A DNA stretch of 64,000 nt from Fibrisoma limi BUZ 3 (lineage in GTDB: Bacteria; Bacteroidota; Bacteroidia; Cytophagales; Spirosomataceae), in assembly GCF_000296815.2 (NCBI RefSeq), contig NZ_CAIT01000004.1:372001-436000 (forward strand), in the 5' to 3' direction. The notes below the pieces were generated by a model. It did not search any database and was not told the origin of the DNA. It worked only from the letters and a program-made list of their open reading frames with translations. Position 1 is the first letter of the stretch, and each line of letters opens with the position of its first letter. The position numbers and the translations under genes are program-made. Below, piece after piece: positions 54,113-62,309 of the stretch.

Positions 54113-54769
54113 ATGCTCCTAGCCATCGACCGTTTTCCCGAAGACCCCGAACCGGCGGGTGGAAAACTCCTGAGCGAAGAACCGACCATCCATCCAACCT
54201 GCCGGATTCATAAGAGCCAGGTGGGTAGCTGGACAGCCCTCGGGCCTCATACCACGCTTTCCGAAGCAACGTTCGGCGATTACAGCTACACGGCCGGTCA
54301 TGTGTCTATTATCTACGCCGACATCGGTAAGTTCTGCTCTATCGCCAACAGTTGCCGCATCAACCCCGGCAACCACCCGCAGTGGCGCGTAACGCAGCAC
54401 CACAGCACGTATCGCCGGATTCAGTACGGTTTCGACACCGTCAACGACGAAGCATTTTTCGACTGGCGCCGGGAGCACCGCTGCACCATTGGCCACGACG
54501 TCTGGATTGGTCACGGGGCCATCATCATGCCGGGGGTTCGGATCGGGACGGGGGCAGTTATCGGCAGCGGGGCTGTAGTCACCAAAGACGTCGGGCCGTA
54601 CGAGGTGGCGGTCGGCGTTGCGGCAGCGGTTATTAAAAAACGATTTCCGGACGATGTCATCGAGAAACTCCTGGCTATTGCCTGGTGGGACTGGGACCGC
54701 CCGACCCTCGAAGCGCGCTTCAAGGATTTGTTGGACGTGCCCTCATTTCTGGAAAAGTATAGCCAATGA
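54113..54769 (+). CDS. Phosphonate-associated hexapeptide-repeat transferase
   Basis: 218 residues, left-handed beta-helix. Hexapeptide repeats run through residues 25-70 and again through [37 protein letters not shown] (about 125-160). [19 protein letters not shown] and [16 protein letters not shown] between them match the transferase family regularly found in C-P lyase operons (TIGR03308 type). The acceptor is not established; acetylation of aminophosphonates is a reasonable guess. It lies 3 bases after the 2H phosphoesterase and closes the enzyme operon. Confidence 0.85.
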   Translation: MLLAIDRFPEDPEPAGGKLLSEEPTIHPTCRIHKSQVGSWTALGPHTTLSEATFGDYSYTAGHVSIIYADIGKFCSIANSCRINPGNHPQWRVTQHHSTYRRIQYGFDTVNDEAFFDWRREHRCTIGHDVWIGHGAIIMPGVRIGTGAVIGSGAVVTKDVGPYEVAVGVAAAVIKKRFPDDVIEKLLAIAWWDWDRPTLEARFKDLLDVPSFLEKYSQ

Positions 54770-54829
54770 CGTCGCCCACCAATTAACATATCCGGCGACG
54801 TTGCCCGAATAGGGGACACATGACCCATT

Positions 54830-54886
54830 GTTAACGATTTCATCACAGCATCCTAACTTTTTAAACAAATGCCCCGGCTATTTTTA
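54830..54886 (+). promoter_or_regulatory. Pho-box-like promoter of phnD
   Basis: GTTAAC (54830), CATCAC (54841) and CCTAAC (54852) stand at 11-base steps. The next register (54863, AAACAA) is degenerate. Ten bases after it comes TATTTTTA (54879-54886), 7 of 8 to TAnnTTTG. Transcription would start near 54893, 30 bases before the phnD start codon chosen here; the alternative start at 54869 would lie upstream of the transcript. Confidence 0.5.
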
Positions 54887-54922
54887 ACAATCGGTAAGCG
54901 TAACCTCTTACTTCCTACTGCA

Positions 54923-55840
54923 ATGAAAACAGGGTGGTCAACCCTACTGGTTTTTGTGCTGGCCGGAGGATTGCTGGCCGGTTGCGGCCGTTCAGAAGAC
55001 CAGTCTGACAGTAATCCGGAGAAGCTCCGGTTTGGGCTGTTGGTTGCGCAGGAAACCGAGCAGACATATGAGCGGCTGGACGTCCTGACGAAATACTTCG
55101 CCAAACAACTAGGGCGGGAGGTGGAGTTTTTGCAGATAACAACGCCCTCGGCCATGATTGAGGCTATGCGGGCCCGAAAGATTGAGGTCGCGGGGGGCAC
55201 CGGCGCGTTTACGTATCTGGTTGCTTCGAAGGTGATCGGGGCCGAAGCCATTGCCACTACCACGGCTGCCGACGGGAACGTACGTTACTACAAAAGTTGC
55301 CTGATCACGAGCCCTAACTCGGGCTTACGATCCATTGATGACGTCATAAAAAATGCCGGTAATATTACGCTATCCTGGGCGTACCCTACATCTACATCGG
55401 GTCACCTGGTTCCTCGCTACTACCTACAGAAACGTGGCATAAAACCACAGGATTTTAAGGAAGTATTTACGTCCACCGATCACACCGCTACCCTGTTCTC
55501 GGTCGCGTCTGGCAAGGTCGACGTAGCTGCGATCATGTACGCTACCCTTGATCGATTCATGAAGACCGGTAAGGTAAAGCCCGGTGCTGTTCGGGTTATC
55601 TGGGAATCGGAGCCGATTGCACCGGGTCCGATATTTGTCCGGAAGGATCTGGACCCGGCTTTGAAAAAACAGATCCAGCTAGCCTACACGAACGTAGCGA
55701 AAGCTGACCCCGACGCTATGGAGGCCTTACAGTCACAGTTTACCTATAGCATGAGCTATATTCCCGTTACGGATTCACTATACCAGTCACTGCGACAGAT
55801 GGCCAATCAGATTGAAGGACTTACTCTGAAAGAAGAATGA
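54923..55840 (+). CDS. phnD: Phosphonate ABC transporter substrate-binding lipoprotein PhnD
   Basis: 305 residues from MKTGWSTLLVFVLAGGLLAG with Cys21, a lipobox, so a membrane-anchored binding protein. The mature part LRFGLLVAQETEQTYERLDVLTKYFAKQLGREVEF, then VAGGTGAFTYLVAS and FTSTDHTATLFSVASGKVDVAAIMY, follows PhnD-type binding proteins. The frame is open to 54869, but that start would precede both the signal peptide and the predicted promoter start. It delivers phosphonates, or phosphate or phosphite, to PhnE. Confidence 0.88.
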   Translation: MKTGWSTLLVFVLAGGLLAGCGRSEDQSDSNPEKLRFGLLVAQETEQTYERLDVLTKYFAKQLGREVEFLQITTPSAMIEAMRARKIEVAGGTGAFTYLVASKVIGAEAIATTTAADGNVRYYKSCLITSPNSGLRSIDDVIKNAGNITLSWAYPTSTSGHLVPRYYLQKRGIKPQDFKEVFTSTDHTATLFSVASGKVDVAAIMYATLDRFMKTGKVKPGAVRVIWESEPIAPGPIFVRKDLDPALKKQIQLAYTNVAKADPDAMEALQSQFTYSMSYIPVTDSLYQSLRQMANQIEGLTLKEE

Positions 55841-55883
55841 TAACTTTACGTATATCCATACGGCCAAGAAGCTACGTCGAGCT

Positions 55884-56564
55884 ATGAAATTACTGCTGAT
55901 CTCTAACTTTAGCGACATCCCCAACGAGCACTACGTCCTAAATCTGCTGTTCTGCGAGGGACTGCGCTATTTCCATCTGCGCAAACGCGATTATACGATC
56001 CACCAGATGGCCAACTACATTGAACAGATCGCCGAGCCGTTTCGCCAGTATGTTGTCCTGCATTCCCACTTCGAGTTGATCAATGAATATGGCTTAAAGG
56101 GCGCTCATTTTACCAAAAAGTTCGGCTATGACGATTACCTGCTCAGCCGAAAGCTTCCCTCAGACTCTCCTTTGGCATTTGAACACCTCAGCTTTTCGTT
56201 GCACTCGATTCCAGAGATCAAGCGGATGCCTGTTTTTTACGACTACCTGTTCCTGAGTCCGGTTTTCGATAGTATTTCCAATCAGGGATATAACAGTAAG
56301 TTCAGGACGCAGGAGCTAAAAAGCTTCCTGACACAGAAAACCAACCGACCGGAGGTAATCGCCCTCGGGGGAATTACGGATGAAGTCGTCACCAGTGTGT
56401 TCGATACCGGATTTGACGGGATGGCGTTGCTCGGCTACATCTGGACAACATTCGAACGAACCCAAGACATTGTTCAGGCGGTTAAACGATTTAAAACCAT
56501 TAAAAATCTGATTCGCACCCGAGAAGAGGCTACGGCGCTTTCGTTAGCGGCTTCGAGAGAATAG
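55884..56564 (+). CDS. ThiE/TenI-like TIM-barrel protein
   Basis: 226 residues. FHLRKRDYTIHQM, YVVLHSHFELINEYGLKGAHFTKK, LSFSLHSIPEIKRM, YDYLFLSPVFDSISNQGY and VIALGGITDEVVTSVFDTGFDGMALLGYIW follow the thiamine-phosphate synthase / TenI fold step by step. The phosphate-binding loops are present. It sits between phnD and phnC, an unusual place for a thiamine gene, and no other thi gene is nearby. Either a stand-alone TenI/ThiE paralogue or a phosphate-sugar-binding enzyme adapted to this pathway; I cannot decide. Confidence 0.75.
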   Translation: MKLLLISNFSDIPNEHYVLNLLFCEGLRYFHLRKRDYTIHQMANYIEQIAEPFRQYVVLHSHFELINEYGLKGAHFTKKFGYDDYLLSRKLPSDSPLAFEHLSFSLHSIPEIKRMPVFYDYLFLSPVFDSISNQGYNSKFRTQELKSFLTQKTNRPEVIALGGITDEVVTSVFDTGFDGMALLGYIWTTFERTQDIVQAVKRFKTIKNLIRTREEATALSLAASRE

Positions 56565-56583
56565 TCCGACGACGGTTTTGCCC

Positions 56584-56640
56584 GCTAATCGAACCCTAAC
56601 AAATGGCTTAATAGGGGCTAATACGATGCGATTACTTTCG
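56584..56640 (+). promoter_or_regulatory. Pho-box-like promoter of phnC, four repeats
   Basis: The clearest example in the window: GCTAAT (56584), CCTAAC (56595), GCTTAA (56606) and GCTAAT (56617), each exactly 11 bases apart. After 10 bases comes TACTTTCG (56633-56640), 7 of 8 to TAnnTTTG. The phnC start codon is 19 bases beyond. No -33 TTG is present at 19-21 bases, as expected if an activator takes its place. Confidence 0.7.
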
Positions 56641-56659
56641 TTGCAGATTTTTAGCCCGC

Positions 56660-57445
56660 ATGATAGAGGTTCGACAGATCACGAAATCGACGAAAGAGGG
56701 GGTGCCTATCCTGAAGGGTATCAGCTTCACCATAACCAAAGGCGAATTTGTCGGCATACTGGGTCCGAGTGGCGCCGGTAAGACGCTGACCATGCGATGC
56801 CTCAACGGACTCACCCGACCCACCAGCGGTGAAGTCCTGTTTACCGACCACCAGAATAACCTCGTCAATCTGACGCATGCTAAAGGCCGTGAGCTTCGAA
56901 AGGCACGTCGGCAGATCGGGGTGATTTTCCAGGGGTTCAACCTGGTGAAACGTCTGTCAGCGATTGATAATGTCATGATCGGTCAGCTCGGACGTATTAA
57001 CCTGTTGCGCAGCCTGTTCTATGGCTTTACTGACGACGAGGCCATGCGTGCGCTGGCCGTGCTTGAGCACCTTAAAATAGCCCACCTGGCTCAGCGCCCG
57101 GTCGGATCGCTGAGCGGGGGCGAACAGCAGCGGGTAGCCATTGCCCGCGCCATCTACCAGCAGCCGTCTGTGATGTTGGCTGACGAACCCATTGCGAACC
57201 TAGATCCGACTAACGCCCGAAAAATCATGCAGATTCTCAAGCCGCTGGCTGAGCAGATGCCAATTATCGGGGTTTTTCATCAGCCTGATCTGGTTATGGA
57301 GTTCTGCACTCGGATTATTGCGCTTAAAGATGGTGTGGTGGTTCGCGACGGCGATAATAAGATGACACGCAGTGAACTGATTGATCTCTACGGGGCTGAA
57401 CTTTCAGAAATTGAAGCGTCTCAACGAATTCTACAGCCTGTCTGA
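56660..57445 (+). CDS. phnC: Phosphonate ABC transporter ATPase PhnC
   Basis: 261 residues. Walker A GPSGAGKT (35-42), IGVIFQGFNLVKRLSAIDNVMIGQLGRI (Q-loop and a PhnC-type stretch), signature SLSGGEQQRVAIARAI, Walker B VMLADEPIANLDP, and IGVFHQPDLVMEFCTRIIALKDG with the switch His. It energises phosphonate uptake through the two PhnE subunits that follow. Its stop codon overlaps the first phnE start by one base. Confidence 0.92.
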   Translation: MIEVRQITKSTKEGVPILKGISFTITKGEFVGILGPSGAGKTLTMRCLNGLTRPTSGEVLFTDHQNNLVNLTHAKGRELRKARRQIGVIFQGFNLVKRLSAIDNVMIGQLGRINLLRSLFYGFTDDEAMRALAVLEHLKIAHLAQRPVGSLSGGEQQRVAIARAIYQQPSVMLADEPIANLDPTNARKIMQILKPLAEQMPIIGVFHQPDLVMEFCTRIIALKDGVVVRDGDNKMTRSELIDLYGAELSEIEASQRILQPV

Positions 57446-58254
57446 TGAAACAGAACGTATCCTGGACATACAGCAGCTACCGGCGTAAGCAGACGTTACG
57501 TAACTGGACGGTGATGCTGGCTACCTTTTTCTGTGCCTACTGGGCTGGTATTTCCTGCAAGGTCGACTTGGACGCTCTAAGAGCTGGGATTCCTAAAGGC
57601 ATAGAATTTATCAGCTATTTGTTTCCACCCGACTGGACCGCCTTTGCCGACATGGCCATGCCGGCCCTAGAAACTATCTTACTCGCTTTTCTGGCAACTG
57701 TCCTGGGCGCGTTTCTGTCGCTTTTTTTTGGATTGGCTGCTTCGTCGAATATTGCTCCCCGGTGGCTGCGCAACCTGAGCCGTTTTCTGCTGGCTACGGA
57801 GCGATCCCTACCTGAAATTGTGATTCTCCTGTTGCTGATTTCTGCCCTGGGGCTGGGACCTTTTCCCGGCGTTATTGCGATGGCGTTCGGATGTATCGGC
57901 ATGCTGGGTCGGTTGTTCAGCGATGCTATTGAAGAGATAAATCCGGCTACACTGGAGTCCATCGAATCGGTGGGGGCTCGCAAATTGCAGGTAATCGCCT
58001 ATGGTGTGCTGCCCCAGGTGCTGCCCTCTCTGTTGAGCAACACCATCTTCCGGTTTGAAGTCAACATCCGGCTTTCGGTGCTGCTGGGGGCCGTAGGGGC
58101 TGGTGGCATTGGGTTTCAATTGTACTATTCGTTTCAGACACTGCAATACCAGCGGGCTACTACGGCCATTCTCATCACGCTGTTGCTTGTATTCCTCTCT
58201 GAACGTCTGTCGAACTCCATTCGGAAAAAGCTATCCCAGGAGGCTAAACTCTGA
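57445..58254 (+). CDS. phnE: Phosphonate ABC transporter permease PhnE, copy 1
   Basis: 269 residues with about six hydrophobic segments (for example MLATFFCAYWAG, ETILLAFLATVLGAFLSLFFGLA, LPEIVILLLLISALGLG, ATTAILITLLLVFLS). The coupling loop ESVGARKLQVIAYGVLPQVLPSLLS is the EAA-type motif that contacts PhnC. It pairs with the second permease gene 51 bases downstream to form a heterodimeric channel. Confidence 0.88.
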   Translation: MKQNVSWTYSSYRRKQTLRNWTVMLATFFCAYWAGISCKVDLDALRAGIPKGIEFISYLFPPDWTAFADMAMPALETILLAFLATVLGAFLSLFFGLAASSNIAPRWLRNLSRFLLATERSLPEIVILLLLISALGLGPFPGVIAMAFGCIGMLGRLFSDAIEEINPATLESIESVGARKLQVIAYGVLPQVLPSLLSNTIFRFEVNIRLSVLLGAVGAGGIGFQLYYSFQTLQYQRATTAILITLLLVFLSERLSNSIRKKLSQEAKL

Positions 58255-58305
58255 TTAACCCTGTAATGCTTGCGGTTCAACTTGTCAGCTAACCTCTTTC
58301 GCTCT

Positions 58306-59124
58306 ATGAACGTATCGCTCGATAAGCAGTATCTGCCTTCCGAACGCTACAAACGCCATGCTGCATATCTGTCGGTGCTGGCTTTAGTGATCATCGGCCT
58401 GTGTACGTATTTTAAATTTGAGCCGCTGCTGTTTATCACCGATTTTCACTACATGGCCGACCTGGTGGTCGAAATGACCCCGCCTAATTTTGAGGTCTTG
58501 TGGCGCAAAGAAAAAATCTTCATTTCCATCCTGCAAACCTTATCTATGGCGTTTCTGGGTACGCTGGTTGGTAGTACGGTAGCGATGGGACTGGCATTCC
58601 TGGCGGCCCGCAATACAACTCCTCACCCAACGGTAGGTGTCATTGTCCGGACGCTCCTGGCCATCGAACGGGTCATTCCAAGCCTGGTCATACTGCTTTT
58701 ATTCCTAATTGCCGTGGGGCTCGGCCCCTTTGCGGGGATGCTGTCGCTGGCCGTAGGTACCGTCGGGATGTTCGGTAAATTGTTTGCCAATGCCATCGAA
58801 GGGGCTGAGAAAGAACCCATCGACGCCGTGTACTCCGTCGGAGCCAGTAAGCTGCAGGTCATCCGGTATGCGGTGATGCCTCAAGTGCTGCCCTCGTTTA
58901 TTGCCAACCTGTTCTACGCCTTCGACATCAACCTGCGGGCGGCCATTGGGCTAGGGGTTTTCGGGGGCGCGGGCGTCGGTTACGAAATCAGTATGGCCAT
59001 GCGGCTCGTGCGCTATCGGGATGCGCTGGCCCTGATCTGCTTTACAATTCTGCTTGTTTTTGTGGTGGAAAAGCTGTCGGACTGGCTTCGGAGCCGTGCG
59101 TTGGGGCAGGACCTGCTCAAATAG
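58306..59124 (+). CDS. phnE: Phosphonate ABC transporter permease PhnE, copy 2
   Basis: 272 residues from MNVSLDKQYLPSERYKRHAAY; a TTG at 58270 would add 12 residues and is less likely. About six membrane segments; the coupling loop YSVGASKLQVIRYAVMPQVLPSFIA is like that of the first permease. VVEMTPPNFEVLWRKEKIFISILQTLSMAFLGT is characteristic of PhnE. The two permeases differ clearly from each other, so this is an old duplication giving a two-subunit channel. Confidence 0.88.
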   Translation: MNVSLDKQYLPSERYKRHAAYLSVLALVIIGLCTYFKFEPLLFITDFHYMADLVVEMTPPNFEVLWRKEKIFISILQTLSMAFLGTLVGSTVAMGLAFLAARNTTPHPTVGVIVRTLLAIERVIPSLVILLLFLIAVGLGPFAGMLSLAVGTVGMFGKLFANAIEGAEKEPIDAVYSVGASKLQVIRYAVMPQVLPSFIANLFYAFDINLRAAIGLGVFGGAGVGYEISMAMRLVRYRDALALICFTILLVFVVEKLSDWLRSRALGQDLLK

Positions 59125-59140
59125 CAACACGCCCTGAAAA

Positions 59141-59186
59141 TCTCATGCACCCCTAATCTGTCCCTAACAAACGGACTTCACCTTTG
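59141..59186 (+). promoter_or_regulatory. Pho-box-like promoter of the second phnM
   Basis: TCTCAT (59141), CCTAAT (59152) and CCTAAC (59163) at 11-base steps, then 10 bases and CACCTTTG (59179-59186), 7 of 8 to TAnnTTTG. The start codon at 59223 is 36 bases further; a TTG start at 59184 would overlap the -7 element and is excluded on that ground. Confidence 0.6.
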
Positions 59187-59222
59187 GCTGTCTTTTCCGA
59201 ACGTTTGCTCTTGCCCAACTGT

Positions 59223-60395
59223 ATGAACCACCATATCCTGACCAACGCCCACATCATTACCTCGTCCGACGATTTTACCGGCTCCGTTGTCATTGAAAAC
59301 GGTCTGATTACCGACATCGTCAGGGGAAAAACCTACGCCGAGGGCGATAACCTGCAGGGTATGTGGCTGGCACCGGGCTGTATAGACATTCACTCCGATT
59401 ACCTCGAACGCGAAATCCACCCACGGCCGGGTGCTGACTTTCCGATTCCGATGGCGTTCCATTTTATGGATCAGCGTGCGGCAGCCTGCGGACTGACCAC
59501 CGTTCTGAGCGCAGTCAGTTTTTCAGACAATGATGGACTAAACCGCTCGTTCAGCCAGGCTATTGGCCAGTCGCGGGAGATTGATGAGCTGCGGAAAGGG
59601 GCGCTGGTTCGGCATTTTGTGCACGCCCGGCTGAACCCGAATACGGATACGGTGCTGGACTACCTCGACCAGATGAAGTCGATTGAAAGTCTGAAATTAG
59701 TGGTGTACAACGACGCTATCCCCGGCCAGCGGCAGTTTACGTTTGAGGACCTGGTAGTCAAACGCATGAAAGTCTGGAACACGAACGACGCCGAAACCCG
59801 GCAGCGGTTGCACCAGCAGATTGACGAACTGAGCCGTATTAACCACCGCGACGCCATCCAGGCTGCTTTCGAAGGGGTTTGTCCGCTGGGTAGCCACGAC
59901 GATACGACCGTAGCCCATGTTGAAGAAGCCCGGCATTTTGGCGCTACGTTATCAGAAATGCCGACGACGCTGATCGCGGCTCGCAAAGCTAAAGAACTCG
60001 GCATGCTCGTATGTATGGGAGCCCCAAACTACGTTCGGGGGGGATCGCACTGCGGTAATCTGTCATGTGTGAGCGCCATGCAAGAGGATCTGGTCGATAT
60101 GATTTGCTCAGACTATCACTTCCCGACCATGCTCACGGCGGTGTTAATGATGATGCACGATGGCATGTCGCCTAGCCAGGCTATCAACTTAGTATCGCTC
60201 AATCCTGCTAAGGCTATAGGATTGGATAAAATTGTTGGCAGTATTGACGTAGGCAAAGAAGCTGATTTGATAGCTTTTTATAGCAAAGGCACGTACGCTG
60301 ATGTAAAGAAGGTATGGGTACGAGGGGTTGCAAAGTTTCAGGTTGCAGCCCAGGAAGTTACCAATTCGATGGGTGTCAATGTGGCGCTTTCATAG
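59223..60395 (+). CDS. phnM: PhnM-like amidohydrolase, copy 2
   Basis: 390 residues. WLAPGCIDIHSDYLEREIHPRPGADFPIPMAF has the PhnM metal-binding opening (HSD). LVVYNDAIPGQRQF, PLGSHDDTTVAHVEEARHFG, LGMLVCMGAPNYVRGGSHCGNLS and DMICSDYHFPTMLTA complete the PhnM set. It is only moderately similar to the first PhnM (for example PRPGADFPIP against PRRSADFPID), so it may act on a different ribose-phosphonate. It has its own Pho-box-like promoter and ends the transporter group. Confidence 0.85.
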   Translation: MNHHILTNAHIITSSDDFTGSVVIENGLITDIVRGKTYAEGDNLQGMWLAPGCIDIHSDYLEREIHPRPGADFPIPMAFHFMDQRAAACGLTTVLSAVSFSDNDGLNRSFSQAIGQSREIDELRKGALVRHFVHARLNPNTDTVLDYLDQMKSIESLKLVVYNDAIPGQRQFTFEDLVVKRMKVWNTNDAETRQRLHQQIDELSRINHRDAIQAAFEGVCPLGSHDDTTVAHVEEARHFGATLSEMPTTLIAARKAKELGMLVCMGAPNYVRGGSHCGNLSCVSAMQEDLVDMICSDYHFPTMLTAVLMMMHDGMSPSQAINLVSLNPAKAIGLDKIVGSIDVGKEADLIAFYSKGTYADVKKVWVRGVAKFQVAAQEVTNSMGVNVALS

Positions 60396-60702
60396 TCACA
60401 AGGGGATCGATACTTTTTTTTCTCTTTAGCCTTAACGAAAGGTCGATACACCCGGACTTCAATTCTCGATCAGCCTCCGATCCCCCTCTTTGGACTTGGG
60501 AGGGCTGACGGTATGGGAAATCGACGATGAGGTTCCTCACAATTATCTACTGCCCTCGATTGTCCTCGCGTTACGTTCTGTGCCCGAACTGACTGCAACC
60601 GAACGAGCTATCTGGCACCGTGTTAAATCACGTGTGATGCCTCTTTATGAAGTTACAGGATCCTGTGATAGTTCAAATGCGGAATACGCGGCCGCCTGTA
60701 GT
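60396..60702. other. Intergenic region between second phnM and phnN
   Basis: About 300 bases between convergent genes. An open frame of 74 codons runs 60490-60714 on plus (VWEIDDEVPHNYLL, then LRSVPELTATERAIWHRVKS). It has plausible amino-acid composition, but I recognise no family, it begins with no visible promoter, and its end overlaps the phnN stop. It may be a gene remnant. No strong terminator hairpin is visible. Confidence 0.3.
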
Positions 60703-61251
60703 CTAACTATTTAGTAACTCAATAAATCTGGCTCCTGTTTCAGCTAAAGGTTGGTCATTATTGAGCAGTACCAAATTAGGATGCATAACCGGCGCCATGA
60801 GTTGTGAGCGTTCAATGCGAGCGTTGATTTCGCTGGTAGTTTCGCGGCCCCGATCGATCAACCTCTGTCGTAGTACCTCTGGACTTACGTCAATCAACAC
60901 TACCCGCATCGCTGGAAACCGTTGGCTGGCTGTTGGCAAATATTCCCGTGAGCCATTAACTACTACATTGGCTCCCATTTTAAGCCACGAAAGAATTTCA
61001 ATACCGATGCCATAGAAGTTCTGATGGCTTTGCCAGTCGAGTGCGAAAAAGCCCAATTCCCGACGTTTCAAAAACTCGGTCTGACTCAGTTCAATGTGGT
61101 TTTCGCCCCCAGCTGACATAGGTCGTGTTATGTACCGATGCGCGAACACCACGGGCAGTTTGCCGTTGATTTGCTGACGAGCGTAATTCATTAATGTGTC
61201 CTTCCCCGCCCCTGAAGGCCCAATTACGTAAAATAGCTTTCCGTCTGCCAT
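60703..61251 (-). CDS. phnN: Ribose 1,5-bisphosphokinase PhnN
   Basis: 182 residues, a guanylate-kinase-like fold. Walker A VIGPSGAGKDTLMNY at the start, HRYITRPMSAGGENHIELS (the PhnN substrate motif), FFALDWQSHQNFYGIGIEI, VVNGSREYLP and VVLIDVSPEVLRQRLIDRGRE. PhnN converts ribose 1,5-bisphosphate to PRPP, the last step that recycles the sugar after C-P cleavage. It is on the opposite strand to the other phn genes and no Pho-box-like repeats are visible upstream, so it may be expressed constantly. Confidence 0.9.
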   Translation of the reverse strand: MADGKLFYVIGPSGAGKDTLMNYARQQINGKLPVVFAHRYITRPMSAGGENHIELSQTEFLKRRELGFFALDWQSHQNFYGIGIEILSWLKMGANVVVNGSREYLPTASQRFPAMRVVLIDVSPEVLRQRLIDRGRETTSEINARIERSQLMAPVMHPNLVLLNNDQPLAETGARFIELLNS

Positions 61252-61474
61252 AAACTGGTAGTGAAAAAATGAGTGTTTTCAAGCTTTGCTCGAATACCAA
61301 AAGGTGTTGACACCCTGATGGTATACATCTTAGTACTTCTTACAAAATGACGTAAATCATCAATGGCTGGCCATCGCGGGTGTTCGTCCGTCACCACGTT
61401 CTGATTTTCGGAGCCCGAACGTACAGCTGACAATCCATTGATCTCTGATACGTTCAATGTATGAGTTAGTAAAG

Positions 61475-62269
61475 TCAGCTCAATTCGGCTTGAATCATTA
61501 CCCCGAAATGATCACTCGGGTAGATACCCGCTTCATCGGGCGTGTCAAGAACGATACGGGCGTCTGTAACATGTGGATGCGAAGAGTGATTGTATGACAG
61601 CGAGAAAATAAAATCAATGCTTTTACCCTCTGCTGACGGCTCGCCAGACTGATTAACAACTGTATAACAAGGCTGTTTACCATTTCCAACCTGGTAGAGA
61701 TTATGCACTGAAACAGTCGGATGAGCCAATAAATATTGAATTTCATCCGAATGCAGGTCAGCATTAAAGTCGCCACATAAAAAAATAGGTATGTCTTTCT
61801 CATACAAATCGACCTGCGCCAATATCGCCTGCAGTTGTGCTTTGCGAAGGGTCGAACCGTTGTACAGGTGTGTCAAGTGCGTATTGATGACCAATACGGT
61901 TGTACCGTCGCAATCGAGCTGGCAAAAAAGGGCAGTTCGTTCACCATCCCTCTCGTTCATTGGCAGTTTAATTGTATCGGTATTAACAATTGGATACTGA
62001 GATAACAGGCCCAATCCTGAACAACTCTCCATTATCAACCCCTCAAACAGGCGAGGTTTACAGCGGGTGGAACTACCATGGTAATACATTCCCAGATGGT
62101 CGGCCAGGTCTCTTCCAGTATCAGCTCCCGCGGCCTGAAATACCTCCTGGCAAGCGACTACATCAGGCTTCAAAGCTTGCAGTTGATGTTTTAGTAACTT
62201 GAGTCGAGCCCAGTACGTACCGTCGCCTTTCCAGGTATTAATGGTGATTAGTTTAAGAGAAGATCCCAT
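61475..62269 (-). CDS. Endonuclease/exonuclease/phosphatase family protein
   Basis: 264 residues from MGSSLKLITINTWKGDG; a start at 62308 is possible. Motifs of the EEP fold: ITINTWKGDG (Asn), KPDVVACQEVF (catalytic Glu), VLVINTHLTHLYNG, IFLCGDFNAD and YPSDHFGVMIQ at the end (Asp-His pair). No signal peptide. Substrates in this family range from DNA to inositol phosphates and sphingomyelin; the present one is unknown. It lies 223 bases upstream of phnN on the same strand, at the edge of the phosphorus locus. Confidence 0.8.
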   Translation of the reverse strand: MGSSLKLITINTWKGDGTYWARLKLLKHQLQALKPDVVACQEVFQAAGADTGRDLADHLGMYYHGSSTRCKPRLFEGLIMESCSGLGLLSQYPIVNTDTIKLPMNERDGERTALFCQLDCDGTTVLVINTHLTHLYNGSTLRKAQLQAILAQVDLYEKDIPIFLCGDFNADLHSDEIQYLLAHPTVSVHNLYQVGNGKQPCYTVVNQSGEPSAEGKSIDFIFSLSYNHSSHPHVTDARIVLDTPDEAGIYPSDHFGVMIQAELS

Positions 62270-62309
62270 AACGCGCTCGAGCGATAACAGATTTTCGTGT
62301 GAGTTCAAG

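Noticed and set aside
60490-60714. 74-codon frame between the second phnM and phnN
   Set aside because: Reasonable composition but no family, no promoter, and overlap with the phnN end. Mentioned only as a possible remnant.
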